This document shows, in pieces, positions 1 to 8,255 of a DNA stretch of 34,371 nt. Position numbers and translations under genes: made by a program. The notes beneath the pieces are model-generated. The model was not told where the DNA came from. It made no database searches and saw only the letters and a list, made by a program, of their open reading frames with translations. Source of the DNA: Methanomassiliicoccaceae archaeon (GTDB taxonomy: Archaea > Thermoplasmatota > Thermoplasmata > Methanomassiliicoccales > Methanomethylophilaceae); NCBI GenBank assembly GCA_016281925.1, contig JAEEJP010000081.1, forward strand, positions 1 through 34,371, in the 5' to 3' direction. Position 1 is the stretch's first letter. Each line of letters begins with the position of its first letter.

Positions 1-381
1 CTGAAACATGGAGACGAGATGGCCATCGTTACGGACAACGATGGGAGATACACTCCGGAAGAAGCCGAAGAATTCGGTCTCGAATGTGATGGGCTCCATA
101 TCCAACTCTATCTATCCAATCCCTCATTCGAAGTCTGGCTGCTGATGCACTTCCAGGACTTCTCAAAACCCTGTTCCCAGGAAGAATTGGAAACTATGTT
201 ATCAAAAGTTTTGGGAAAAAAGTATTCGAAATCACATGGAATACCATTGGATGTGAGCAAAGTGCGCCTCGCAATCTCTAACGCAGAGAAACATCTCCCT
301 TCAAGCAAAGGCCCCGGAGACTGCATAAAGTTATTCCCAAGCACAATGGTCCATCGTTTGGCAGAACGCTTAATCGAATGA
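1..381 (+). CDS. RloB-like protein, C-terminal part (5' end outside window)
   Basis: The reading frame is open from the first base and ends with TGA at 379-381, so the start lies upstream of the window. The visible part carries a TVTDND-like acidic strand near the left edge (seen as IVTDND), then NPSFEVWLLMHF, then a C-terminal segment ending in an STMVHRLAERL helix. The NPxFExWLLxHF block is the hallmark of RloB-family proteins, which are usually encoded next to a RloA-type AAA ATPase in restriction-linked or abortive-infection loci. The acidic strand resembles a TOPRIM-like metal site. I infer a defence-associated nuclease-like partner whose ATPase would lie just upstream, but this cannot be seen. 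The function is not proven; the family call is fairly safe. Confidence 0.75.
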   Translation: MKHGDEMAIVTDNDGRYTPEEAEEFGLECDGLHIQLYLSNPSFEVWLLMHFQDFSKPCSQEELETMLSKVLGKKYSKSHGIPLDVSKVRLAISNAEKHLPSSKGPGDCIKLFPSTMVHRLAERLIE

Positions 382-470
382 GCATCCTGTAACGCCACTT
401 TCTGCTCTAAAGCCTGAATCGCTTTCGACATTGTCAGTGAAATGGGAATAATAATCCAATACACTGACCA

Positions 471-480
471 AATTAAAAAT
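471..480 (+). promoter_or_regulatory. TATA-like box for the hydantoinase-family gene
   Basis: An A/T-only decamer lies centred about 32 nt before the ATG at 508, within an otherwise quiet 126-nt gap after the RloB-like gene. No Shine-Dalgarno sequence precedes the ATG. The spacing suggests transcription starting at or only a few bases before the start codon, as for several other genes in the window. Confidence 0.5.
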
Positions 481-507
481 ACCAATTAAATGCATTGACG
501 TACCCTC

Positions 508-2496
508 ATGGTCTTCGGAATGGGAATAGACACGGGCGGAACCTCCACGGATGCCGTCATCGTCGATCTGGAATCTGGGGAGATACTGTCGAAAAGCAAA
601 TCCCCGACCACCCCCGAGGACCTCTGCGTGGGCATCCGCGGAGCCATATCGTTCCTGGACCGCGCCCTTCTGAAAAATATAAGCGTGGTCTCTCTGTCAT
701 CGACGCTGGCCACGAACGCCGTGGTCGAAGGCAAAGGATGCCGCGTCGGGCTTATCTGCGTGGGATTCGACGCCGGGAAATCCGATGCTGAAGAGTACAT
801 CTCCATAGCCGGCGGGCACAACGTCCACGGAGTGGCCGAAAAAGACCTCGACACGGATTCCGCCCTGAAATTTATGGAGCGCATCCGCGGGAAAGTGGAC
901 TCGATGGCCGTCAGCTCTTTCATGTCGGTCCGCAACCCTGAGCACGAACTCCGCCTGAAGGATATGGCGGCCGAGATCCTGGGGATACCTGTGGTCTGCG
1001 GCCACGAGCTTTCCTCCAAGCTGGGGTTCAAAATCCGCACCGCGACCTGCGTAATGAACGCCAGCCTCATCCCGATGATGGAGAACCTCATCGATTCGGT
1101 CAAGACCGTGATGAAAGAGTCCGGGATATCCGCCCCGCTGATGATGGTCCGCGGCAACGGGACGATCATGGGGGAGTCCATGGCAAGGGAGAAGCCCATC
1201 GAGACGATCATGTCCGGTCCGACGGCCAGCATGATCGGGGCAGTCAAGCTGACCGGGCAGAAGGACGCGGCGGTCATGGACATGGGCGGGACCACCACCG
1301 ACATAGGCATAATCAGGGACGGAAAACCGGCGCTGACCCAGGAAGGGATGACCGTCGCAGGGAAGAAGACGCACATCCCGGCCGCCAAAGTCACCGCCGC
1401 CGGGATCGGAGGGGACAGCAGGATCTTCGTCAACGGCGGGAAGATATCGCTCAGATCCACAAGAGCCATACCGCTCTGCGTCGCGGCGATCAGATGGCCG
1501 GCCGTCCTGGACATACTGATAAAAGCCTCTTCGTCGGATGCGAAGCAGGATCCGAGATATCCGGACGACATGGTATTCCTGGACACGGAGCTCTTCACCG
1601 CCGTCGGAACGCCTCCCGAAACGATGTACGTATCCCCGGAAGGCAGGGAATTCCTCAGGATGGCCTCCGAATGTCCCATCTCCCCGGCCGCCGCCGCCCA
1701 GGAGATAGGGACGTCGCCTACGCTTCTTGGCATCCGCGGACTGGAGACCAGAGGGTTCATCCAGAGGGTAGCGTTCACGCCTACAGACGTCCTCCACGCC
1801 GACGGGACGTATTCTGAGTTTGACAGGGACGCATCCCTGATGGGCGCCAGATATCTGGCCAAGAAATGCGGGAAATCAGTGGGAGCGTTCATCTCCCAGT
1901 GCAGAGATATGATCAAAGCCAAGCTCTGCACCGAACTCATGAAAGTCCTGCTGGCGGACCAGTTCGGAGACAGGGAGCTGGACCTGTACTCCTCCGGGCT
2001 TATCACCAGGGCTGCTCTCGGCCGCGGGGACGGATTCGAATGCACCCTGAGGCTGAAGATGCCTCTCGTCGGGATCGGAGCCCCGGCAAGCACGTACGTC
2101 AGATGGGTGGGGGACGCGTTCGGCGCCGAGACTTACGTCGACCCGGATTCCGACGTCGGCAACGCGCTGGGAGCGATAGCTTCGTCCATCGCGGAGACCG
2201 TGGAGATAATAGTCTCCCCGGCGGATCTTGATTCTCCGAACAGCGAATTCGAGGTCTTCACCCCGGAAGGAAAGGATGTCTGCATCGATCTGGACGAAGC
2301 GATGAGGGTGGCCGAGAGGATCGGGAAGATCATCGCCGGGAACAGGGCAAAGGAAAGCGGGGCATGCTGCATAGCGTACGAGGTGTCTTCCAGCGACCGT
2401 TTCATGGGCCTCAGGGGGATGGACATACTGGTGGAAAGGATAGTTACCGTAACCGCCGCCGGGAAGCCCAGCATGTTCGGTGCGGAGAATCTTTAA
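508..2496 (+). CDS. Hydantoinase/oxoprolinase family protein (HyuA-like), 662 aa
   Basis: The N-terminus has GIDTGGTSTDAVIVD (about residues 6-20), the phosphate-1-like loop of the hydantoinase A/oxoprolinase fold. STLATNAVVEGKG follows, then a second glycine-rich nucleotide loop MDMGGTTTDIG near residue 257, and the VGNALGA motif near residue 551. Family members are ATP-using enzymes that open cyclic amides such as hydantoins or 5-oxoproline, often with a separate HyuB subunit. No hyuB lies next to this gene, so the substrate cannot be stated. The ATG at 508 was chosen because it fits the TATA-like box; an ATG at 520 in the same frame would also keep the domain whole. It ends in TAA just before the next gene, whose GTG-extended form would overlap it by 17 nt. 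Confidence 0.85.
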   Translation: MVFGMGIDTGGTSTDAVIVDLESGEILSKSKSPTTPEDLCVGIRGAISFLDRALLKNISVVSLSSTLATNAVVEGKGCRVGLICVGFDAGKSDAEEYISIAGGHNVHGVAEKDLDTDSALKFMERIRGKVDSMAVSSFMSVRNPEHELRLKDMAAEILGIPVVCGHELSSKLGFKIRTATCVMNASLIPMMENLIDSVKTVMKESGISAPLMMVRGNGTIMGESMAREKPIETIMSGPTASMIGAVKLTGQKDAAVMDMGGTTTDIGIIRDGKPALTQEGMTVAGKKTHIPAAKVTAAGIGGDSRIFVNGGKISLRSTRAIPLCVAAIRWPAVLDILIKASSSDAKQDPRYPDDMVFLDTELFTAVGTPPETMYVSPEGREFLRMASECPISPAAAAQEIGTSPTLLGIRGLETRGFIQRVAFTPTDVLHADGTYSEFDRDASLMGARYLAKKCGKSVGAFISQCRDMIKAKLCTELMKVLLADQFGDRELDLYSSGLITRAALGRGDGFECTLRLKMPLVGIGAPASTYVRWVGDAFGAETYVDPDSDVGNALGAIASSIAETVEIIVSPADLDSPNSEFEVFTPEGKDVCIDLDEAMRVAERIGKIIAGNRAKESGACCIAYEVSSSDRFMGLRGMDILVERIVTVTAAGKPSMFGAENL

Positions 2497-2518
2497 CCCG
2501 TCCGCCCATCCACTTCCG

Positions 2519-4498
2519 ATGGCCTCGGAAATAATCGGCATCTATCCGTCTGGCAGCGAGCAACTCATCAGAACCGTTCTTGTCCCTCCCGGGACCGATT
2601 TCAGCGGCCTGGGGAAAGCTGTGGGATCGGCCATAGGATTGTCCGGCAGGATCCCGGGGAGATTCGAGATCCCGGGGACCGGCCAGGCCATCGAGGACAG
2701 CTCCATACCGATCGTCTCCTTCGGAAGGTCGCCGATAATCTTCGCCTGCGGCGGAGCGAGATACGCGCTGAAGTTTTTGGGGTCAGCCGACAGCGATTTC
2801 TCCTCGTCCAGGTATGCCTCCAGGCGCTCCGCGGAGATATCCGAAGCCATACGCGGATGCGCCGGCAGGTGGAAGGAGACCATGTCGTCCCGGAGGAGGC
2901 TCGATGCCCCGGCCATGAGGAAAATAGCGTCTGCTCTGGTCTCGTCCAGGAAGAAAGCGTATTACTTCGACCCGAAAACCTTCCAGGTCACGGAGAACCC
3001 GGATGGGCTTCCGCTCAGAGGGAAGGACACCGGCGCATTATACGCGTGCTGCGCCGGATTCGCCGCCGGAAGATCGCTGGAAATCGCGCCGGAGTCGGAT
3101 CCGAAATGGCACGAAAAATTCCTCGGAGATATTTCCAGATCGAAGAAGCTCTCGAAAGCCTGGGAAGCGTTCATCCGCGGAGAATCCATGGCGATGGCCG
3201 CCGGCTGGGCGGAAAAGAACGGGTTCGCGTCCGAAATCCAGGCCCCGGAATCCCCCAGGCTCCCCTGCAGGAACTGCGGGATGGTATCCGACGCCAAGGA
3301 AGAGAGATCCATCGGCTCCCCTGCCGTGCTCGGCTCCAGATCATATTATCCCGCCGCGATGAGGTGCCCGGTCTGCGGAGAGACCAGCTTCCTTTTCATG
3401 TTCAACGACGGTTTCGCCGAGGATTACGCGTTCAGAGGCACGGACCGCTCCTGCTGGCTGATCAGGGACGCTGTGCTCTTAAAGAACAGGGCAGAATCAG
3501 AGACAGACCCTGAAAAGAAGGCCAGAGCATTCCTGGACGCGGCGCTTTCGGAATACAGATGCGGAAGGACGGGGGAGGCAGAAGAGCTGATAGGCAGAGC
3601 CGCGGAAATCCTGCCGGAAGAATCGCGCCTCGTCCTGGGATACATCGGAGGCGATGCTACGGAACCGGTCCCGACGGATGACCCTGTCCTGAAAGCTATG
3701 GGACTCTGCTGTTCGATGCGCGGGAAAGAATCCTACGAAGAAGCGTCGGCCATCAGATCAGAGATGGAATCATGCTTCGGCACGGGATTCCCGGAATGGC
3801 TCCGCTGGGACATGGAATGCGATGCGATAATGTCTCTTTCGTCGTCTGACGGGGGAAGAAAGGTGCTGGATGATGCGCAGAATACGCTGGAACGCTGCCT
3901 CGAAACCCTCGGAAACTCAGATACGCCGAAGAGCGACATCATATCGGAAGCCTGCGCGATATTCGAGACCGCCGTCCGCTGCGCATGGGAAAACCTATCC
4001 CTGGAAGATGCCGAGCCAATCATAGAGATGATGTGCGGAGCGTTCTCCGAAGGCAGGATCGACAGCCCTCCGGCGAGATCCGTGGCCCTGTTCAGGAGAG
4101 GGATCTGCAGGATGGCCCGCGGCGACGACAGCGGTGCGGTCAGCGATTTCATCGGTACCATCGGGGCGATGCTGTCGGGATACGGGAGAAGCCCAGTGGC
4201 CGGGCGCAGAGCGTTCGCATCCATGATGATCCTGTATCTTTACGCGCCAGAAAACGCCGATCTGATCTCCCTTGCGCTCAACAGCATGAATGCGATGTCC
4301 CTGACCGGCGCGATCTCCGAGGAGGAATTCGCCGAGGCCAGGATGCTGGCTTCCAGGATCGCGGCGGCCTCCGGGAATTATGAAAGCTCCCGTCTGGAGA
4401 TCAGATCGAGGACGAACATCGATCTGGGCCCGGAGCAATCCGACGGCCTGGAACCGGAGGATCTCATGGACGTGCGTTTCGCGTACTATCTTCCGTGA
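2519..4498 (+). CDS. Zinc-ribbon protein with helical-repeat C-terminus, function unknown (659 aa)
   Basis: I do not recognise this protein as a named family. Around residues 250-290 it has a split treble-clef pattern, CRNC then CPVC about 40 residues later, which should bind one zinc. From about residue 330 it is helical and alanine/leucine-rich with TPR-like units such as AALSEYRCGRTGEAEELIGRA, suggesting a protein-interaction scaffold. There is no signal peptide or membrane helix, so it is probably cytosolic. The frame is open upstream to a GTG at 2480, but the ATG at 2519 is preferred: it avoids overlapping the upstream stop and has a weak TATA-like CTTTAA about 25 nt upstream. It converges on the next gene with only 2 nt between stops. 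Confidence 0.75.
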   Translation: MASEIIGIYPSGSEQLIRTVLVPPGTDFSGLGKAVGSAIGLSGRIPGRFEIPGTGQAIEDSSIPIVSFGRSPIIFACGGARYALKFLGSADSDFSSSRYASRRSAEISEAIRGCAGRWKETMSSRRRLDAPAMRKIASALVSSRKKAYYFDPKTFQVTENPDGLPLRGKDTGALYACCAGFAAGRSLEIAPESDPKWHEKFLGDISRSKKLSKAWEAFIRGESMAMAAGWAEKNGFASEIQAPESPRLPCRNCGMVSDAKEERSIGSPAVLGSRSYYPAAMRCPVCGETSFLFMFNDGFAEDYAFRGTDRSCWLIRDAVLLKNRAESETDPEKKARAFLDAALSEYRCGRTGEAEELIGRAAEILPEESRLVLGYIGGDATEPVPTDDPVLKAMGLCCSMRGKESYEEASAIRSEMESCFGTGFPEWLRWDMECDAIMSLSSSDGGRKVLDDAQNTLERCLETLGNSDTPKSDIISEACAIFETAVRCAWENLSLEDAEPIIEMMCGAFSEGRIDSPPARSVALFRRGICRMARGDDSGAVSDFIGTIGAMLSGYGRSPVAGRRAFASMMILYLYAPENADLISLALNSMNAMSLTGAISEEEFAEARMLASRIAAASGNYESSRLEIRSRTNIDLGPEQSDGLEPEDLMDVRFAYYLP

Positions 4499-4500
4499 AA

Positions 4501-5532
4501 TCAGCGCCTGGATCTGAAAAGCTTTCCCAGGCCCTTTCTCTCCTCTGGCGGACAGGCAGATCCGGATGGCGGATTCTCACGGATGATCTTGCATCCGCCG
4601 CCGAAACACCCCCTCGGGAACCGGACCGATGAAGGAACGGTAACTGATTTCAGGTCAGGGCATCTGGAGAACGCCTCGTAGCCGATGAACGTCACAGACG
4701 GCGGTATGGTGACAGAGGAAAGCGAATGACACCCTTCGAACGCACTGTCCCCTATGGAAGTCACCGACGGCGGCAGATTTATGGATGTCAGGGACTCGCA
4801 GCCCATGAAAGCTCTGTCCCCTATGGATGCCACGGACGGCGGTATGGCGACGGATGTCAGGGATCTGCAGAGATATAACGCATAGGCCGGGACGAATTCT
4901 GCATACGGAGGTATTTCGGCTGTCTTTATCCCCCTGATGACGGACGAATCCTGGCAATAGGCTTCGCTGTCGACATATTTTATCCCCGTATCATTCCTGT
5001 TCGATCTGATGGAGCTCAGGTAAGACCAGTAGTGTTCTAAGGCCTTCCTATCGGAATCCGGGGTGCCTATACGCGAATAGGCGAGGATCAGCGTCTTCCA
5101 GGCCTTTTTGTCGCCACTAGAGACCGGGCTAGCAAGGCATTCGTCCGCAACAGCATCGAATGCGTCCTCGAGAGAGTCGGAACCGGATAGGATGGATGCT
5201 TTTTCGATGGATGCCAACGCCCCTTCGATGTCTTTCCCCATAAGGCGACAGATCCCGTCTATGCGCCAGATTTCGGCGTCCGCGGCGTTGGCGTCTATGA
5301 GCCTCTTCGTTATCTCCTGAGCCTTGGCGTACTCCCCTTTCCGGCAGAACGCGGCCGCGAGAGGCTTCAGGCTCGCCCTCTGGTCCTTCACTGACATCTC
5401 GACGCTAATGTTGTTGACATCCCTAGTCATCATCACCTTGGACCCGCAGTACATGCAGAATCCGAACTCGCGGGAGCCGTCCAGCTCTATGTCGCCGGAG
5501 CAGTTGGGACATCTGAGGGATATAAGAGCCAT
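4501..5532 (-). CDS. Zinc-ribbon, TPR-like and BspA-type leucine-rich repeat protein (343 aa)
   Basis: The protein starts with a zinc ribbon, CPNC at residues 8-11 and CMYC at 26-29. A helical TPR-like middle follows (about residues 60-160). From about residue 220 there are at least three BspA-type LRR units of the form IPPSVTSIGDSAFEGC-SLTSV, each about 23 residues. BspA/LRR_5 repeats usually mediate binding and are often on secreted proteins, but no signal peptide or membrane helix is visible, so this copy is probably cytosolic. The ATG at 5532 was chosen over one at 5544 because it lies 28 nt from an AT-rich TATA-like box and puts the CxxC close to the N-terminus. The binding partner and role are unknown. 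Confidence 0.8.
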   Translation of the reverse strand: MALISLRCPNCSGDIELDGSREFGFCMYCGSKVMMTRDVNNISVEMSVKDQRASLKPLAAAFCRKGEYAKAQEITKRLIDANAADAEIWRIDGICRLMGKDIEGALASIEKASILSGSDSLEDAFDAVADECLASPVSSGDKKAWKTLILAYSRIGTPDSDRKALEHYWSYLSSIRSNRNDTGIKYVDSEAYCQDSSVIRGIKTAEIPPYAEFVPAYALYLCRSLTSVAIPPSVASIGDRAFMGCESLTSINLPPSVTSIGDSAFEGCHSLSSVTIPPSVTFIGYEAFSRCPDLKSVTVPSSVRFPRGCFGGGCKIIRENPPSGSACPPEERKGLGKLFRSRR

Positions 5533-5556
5533 GCCTGCAGGCAACGGGCGGGGAAG

Positions 5557-5564
5557 TAATAATA
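5557..5564 (-). promoter_or_regulatory. TATA-like box of the zinc-ribbon/LRR gene
   Basis: The minus strand reads ATTATTA here, in a short AT-rich patch, centred 28 nt before the ATG at 5532. This spacing fits a leaderless transcript starting at the ATG and supports that start over 5544. Confidence 0.45.
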
Positions 5565-5694
5565 GTTGTTGAGGAAAGCGAGCCGGGAAAAGTATTGCAT
5601 TCGAACGGCATCGAATGCCTGAGACACAAATGCCGGATGGATGGCCTCATGCCCTGTATATGCCCCTCATGAGCATGGGTCCCCTCAGGACGAC

Positions 5695-6558
5695 CCATCT
5701 TCCGGGCTTTTCCTGTATACCTCGTGGAGAGTCCTTCCGTCGTCGGTTTTCCACGCGCCCCATGGGTGGCTGACATGGCCCGCAACCACGGCCGTGCTGC
5801 CGAGCATGATGCAAATAGGAAATCCCTGGTAAAGACCGAGCCGCTAATGGTCCCGTCCTCCTCCAGCCGTGCCCTCAGAGCTTAGTATCCGTCGTGGATG
5901 CCTTTGACAAAAGCATCGGACACTTTGGACCCTTTCCGAACGAGGAACCCATCATCTACCATGATTGCCGACGCCGACGCTCCAGTCTTCGCGCTGGCAA
6001 GATAGAATATCTCGCTTTTGCCGTCTGGCCCAGTAGCAGCCGCCTCCGCATCCAAGAACCTGTGGCCCATGGAACCCATGAGGAGCCTGAGGTTGTCGAG
6101 ATACTCCTTCATCTCTGCCTCGTCGGTCTCCGAAAGCGAAGATTTCGTCGGTGAATTTCCGTTTACCAGCTCGCAGCGGCCCGCTTCCTTGGCCATCATG
6201 TATAGCGACGCTTCCAGGTACTTGGCCATAGCCTTGTTCAGAGCATTGTCTTTGCTGACGAACGCAACAAACTCCGTCCAGTCCTGCCATTCCCGAATAT
6301 TGTTTATGTGCTGGGAGATCCTGGGGAGAACGCTCTCCGCTTCCCCTACATAGACCTTGTCCCTGTATCCGTCCTCGGTCCTCTCGATAAGGAAATACAC
6401 GCCGGTGGAAAGAAGGTCGCGCCTGTCGGAGCATTTTGAAGCCGTCGTGCGGGGATGCGGTATGCGAGCCCCGTCCAGTTGGACAGTTCGCACTTCCATC
6501 TGCCGCTAGGGACCCCTTCGATGAGGAAAAGGCGTATCGTCTTGCCGTGCTCGGCCAT
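5695..6558 (-). pseudogene. Decayed GIY-YIG nuclease-domain protein with DUF4357 C-terminus
   Basis: Pieces of one protein lie in different frames. The N-terminus (from ATG 6558) reads GKTIRLFLIEGVPSGRW and CELSNWTGLAYRIP. After a one-base loss in a G run at 6451-6454 (C run on the coding strand), the next frame continues with CSDRRDLLSTGVYFLIE, DKVYVGEAESVLPRISQH and FVSKDNALNKAMAKYLE, the GIY-YIG core. That frame stops at a TAA at 5882-5884 in front of a DUF4357-like stretch (LRARLEEDGTISG, FTRDFLFAS). A second frame slip near 5793-5798 leads to TAVVAGHVSHPWGAWKTDDG and a final TGA at 5695-5697. Three separate lesions in about 860 bp indicate a dead gene rather than a recoding event. Intact relatives are small proteins common in archaea and bacteria, often near restriction genes. 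Sequencing error at all three sites is less likely but possible. Confidence 0.8.
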
Positions 6559-6562
6559 GGAT

Positions 6563-6578
6563 GGGCATATCCATGCCC
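6563..6578. repeat. Short palindrome between promoter and start of the GIY-YIG pseudogene
   Basis: GGGCAT and ATGCCC form a perfect 6-bp inverted repeat with a 4-nt spacer. It lies between the TATA-like box (6581-6593) and the former start codon at 6558. The position would suit an operator, but its short length makes chance a real alternative. Confidence 0.35.
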
Positions 6579-6580
6579 GG

Positions 6581-6593
6581 ATAAATCTATATC
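6581..6593 (-). promoter_or_regulatory. TATA-like box of the GIY-YIG pseudogene
   Basis: The coding strand reads GATATAGATTTAT, centred 29 nt before the ATG at 6558. The promoter looks intact although the gene behind it is broken. Confidence 0.45.
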
Positions 6594-6687
6594 ATAACAG
6601 GCTAAAGTATGCTCCAAAAGAGTGGAAGAAAAGACGGATGCGGACCGCGTTAGGCCAGACATTCCTGGGAACAGGCTGGTATTCTCG

Positions 6688-7515
6688 TCAAAATCTTCCG
6701 GTCGAACTAATAACTGATACATATCGACGTTTTTTCTTCTCTTCGAAATCCAGGATCGCTTCCAGCATATCCCTGAAAGTAGTTTTTTCCGGCACTATCT
6801 GCGGCGGATGCCCCAGCTCCGCGAGCCTCTTGGACGTCGGCCTGCCTATGGCCGCTATGTCGACCGGCGACAGCATCCTGTCTGCCGTTTCAGATCCGTA
6901 GGCGGCCTACAGCTCCTCGATGAAGGACGAAGCGGACATGGGACTGGTGAACGCGATCGCATCCAGCCCACCGGCCTCCAGCGCACCCATTATCGACCGC
7001 AGCTCGGGGGTCATCCCTACTTTCTCCAGGCGGTACGCCGGAAACTCTATGACATCCGCGCCGGCTTCTGCGAGGCCTTCCCTCAGTATGTCCGTCCCGG
7101 AATCCGATCTCACCAGCATGATCCCCTTCCCCCTGGCCAGAGGCGACAGCATAGCGACCACGCCGTACGAGCTGTAATCGTCCTGGGGCATCATATCCGC
7201 ATCCAGTCCGTGCGCCGAAAGGACCTCGGATGTGTGCGGCCCGATGGAAACCTTCGGGATCCCGGAGAAGAGGGACGCCATTTTCGCATCCCCCCATCTC
7301 CCGGAGCAGAACTCGACGGCGGTCCCCGATCCGAAGACGGCGAAATCCACCCTTCCGGATGCCAGAGCGTCCTCCGCCGCGGAATAATCCTGCTCCCCGG
7401 CGGGGACGGCTCTGAGGGAGGGGGCCGCCATGGCCTCCATCCCCAGGGACCCGGCCAGCGACAGCGATTCGCGGATCTTGTCCGCCGGACGGGTGAAAGC
7501 CAGGCGGACGGTCAT
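6688..7515 (-). CDS. hemD: Uroporphyrinogen-III synthase with an in-frame amber (probable pyrrolysine) codon
   Basis: HemD cyclises hydroxymethylbilane to uroporphyrinogen III, the precursor of siroheme, corrinoids and F430. The start (ATG, 7513-7515) overlaps cobA's stop as ATGA. The N-terminus reads LAFTRPADKIRESLSLAGS, and the middle has VDFAVFGSGTAVEFC and DAIAFTSPMSASSFIEEL, all HemD-like. Codon 203 (6907-6909) is TAG. Beyond it the same frame gives AAYGSETADRMLSPVDIAAIGRPTSKRLAELG and MLEAILDF, which match the conserved C-terminal end of HemD (the 'IGPxTAxxLxxxG' block). The gene then ends in TGA. With TAG read as an amino acid it is 275 residues, close to normal. Stopping at TAG would remove the last 73 residues. 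This is the last gene of the operon. Confidence 0.85.
6907..6909 (-). other. In-frame TAG in hemD, candidate pyrrolysine codon
   Basis: The minus strand reads GAG-CTG-TAG-GCC-GCC here, exactly in the hemD frame (202 codons after the ATG). The conserved C-terminal HemD block follows without any further stop until TGA at 6688-6690. Recoding as pyrrolysine is inferred from the second such case in hisD and from the absence of TAG terminators nearby. Confidence 0.75.
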
Positions 7516-8255
7516 CTCAGATCGCCGAGGATGTCGTGGAGGGTCGCCACGGTCCCGATGACCATGATCCCGGGGGCCTCCAGGCCTTCGGAATCGATCG
7601 TCTCCTTCAGCTTCGACACCACTGTGCGCTCGATCCTCTGCTGGGGCGTAGACCCGCTCGTGATTATGGCCGCCGGCATCTCCGGATCCATACCGCCGGC
7701 TATGAGCTCGGAGGAGATGTGCTCCGCGTTGCCCATCCCCATGAGGATCACCAGGGTCCCGTGCCCATTCACAAGAGCCTTCCAGTCGATGCGGTCCTCC
7801 CCTCTGTCGGCCTTCTCGTGGCCGGTGAGGAACGTCACCAGCGGGGTGTGGTCCCTGTGCGTGACCGGGATCCCGCAGAGCTCGGGAACAGAGATGGTGG
7901 AGGATATCCCGGGCACGACGTGGACTTCCATCCCCGCCTTCCTCAGCTCCTCGGCCTCCTCCGCGCCGCGCCCGAACATGAACGGATCCCCGCCCTTGAG
8001 GCGGACCACAATCTTTCCCGCCTCTGCCAGCTCCACCAGCTTGGCGTTGGTCTGGCTCTGGGTCATGTGGTGGTCCCCGCCCCTCTTCCCGGCGTCTATG
8101 AGCTCGGCGCCTTCCTTGCATGTCTTCAGTATGTCGTGGTTGGCCAGCGCGTCGTAGACGATGACGTCGGCCTCCCTGATCAGCTCGGCGGCTTTCACGG
8201 TCAGAAGCCCGGGATCTCCGGGCCCGGCCCCTACAAGATAGACTTTCCCTGTCAT
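7512..8255 (-). CDS. cobA: Uroporphyrinogen-III C-methyltransferase (SUMT)
   Basis: This SAM-dependent enzyme methylates uroporphyrinogen III at C2 and C7 to give precorrin-2, the branch point to siroheme, cobalamin and F430. The N-terminal VYLVGAGPGDPGLLTVKA motif, LKGGDPFMFGRGAEEAEEL, VVPGISS and PVTHRDH are diagnostic for the CobA/CysG-C family. The length of 247 aa is typical of a single-domain SUMT. It overlaps hemC upstream (ATGA at 8252-8255) and hemD downstream (ATGA at 7512-7515), so translation of the three is probably coupled. No unusual residue was noted. Confidence 0.95.
   Translation of the reverse strand: MTGKVYLVGAGPGDPGLLTVKAAELIREADVIVYDALANHDILKTCKEGAELIDAGKRGGDHHMTQSQTNAKLVELAEAGKIVVRLKGGDPFMFGRGAEEAEELRKAGMEVHVVPGISSTISVPELCGIPVTHRDHTPLVTFLTGHEKADRGEDRIDWKALVNGHGTLVILMGMGNAEHISSELIAGGMDPEMPAAIITSGSTPQQRIERTVVSKLKETIDSEGLEAPGIMVIGTVATLHDILGDLR

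Noticed and set aside
486-2093. A 535-codon minus-strand open frame opposite the hydantoinase-family gene
   Set aside because: The plus-strand gene has conserved motifs throughout; the minus frame is serine/proline-rich with no recognisable domain, as expected of an antisense shadow in GC-rich DNA.
5952-6722. A 256-codon minus-strand open frame across the GIY-YIG region
   Set aside because: It only borrows fragments in the wrong frame; the family-matching pieces lie in the other two frames.
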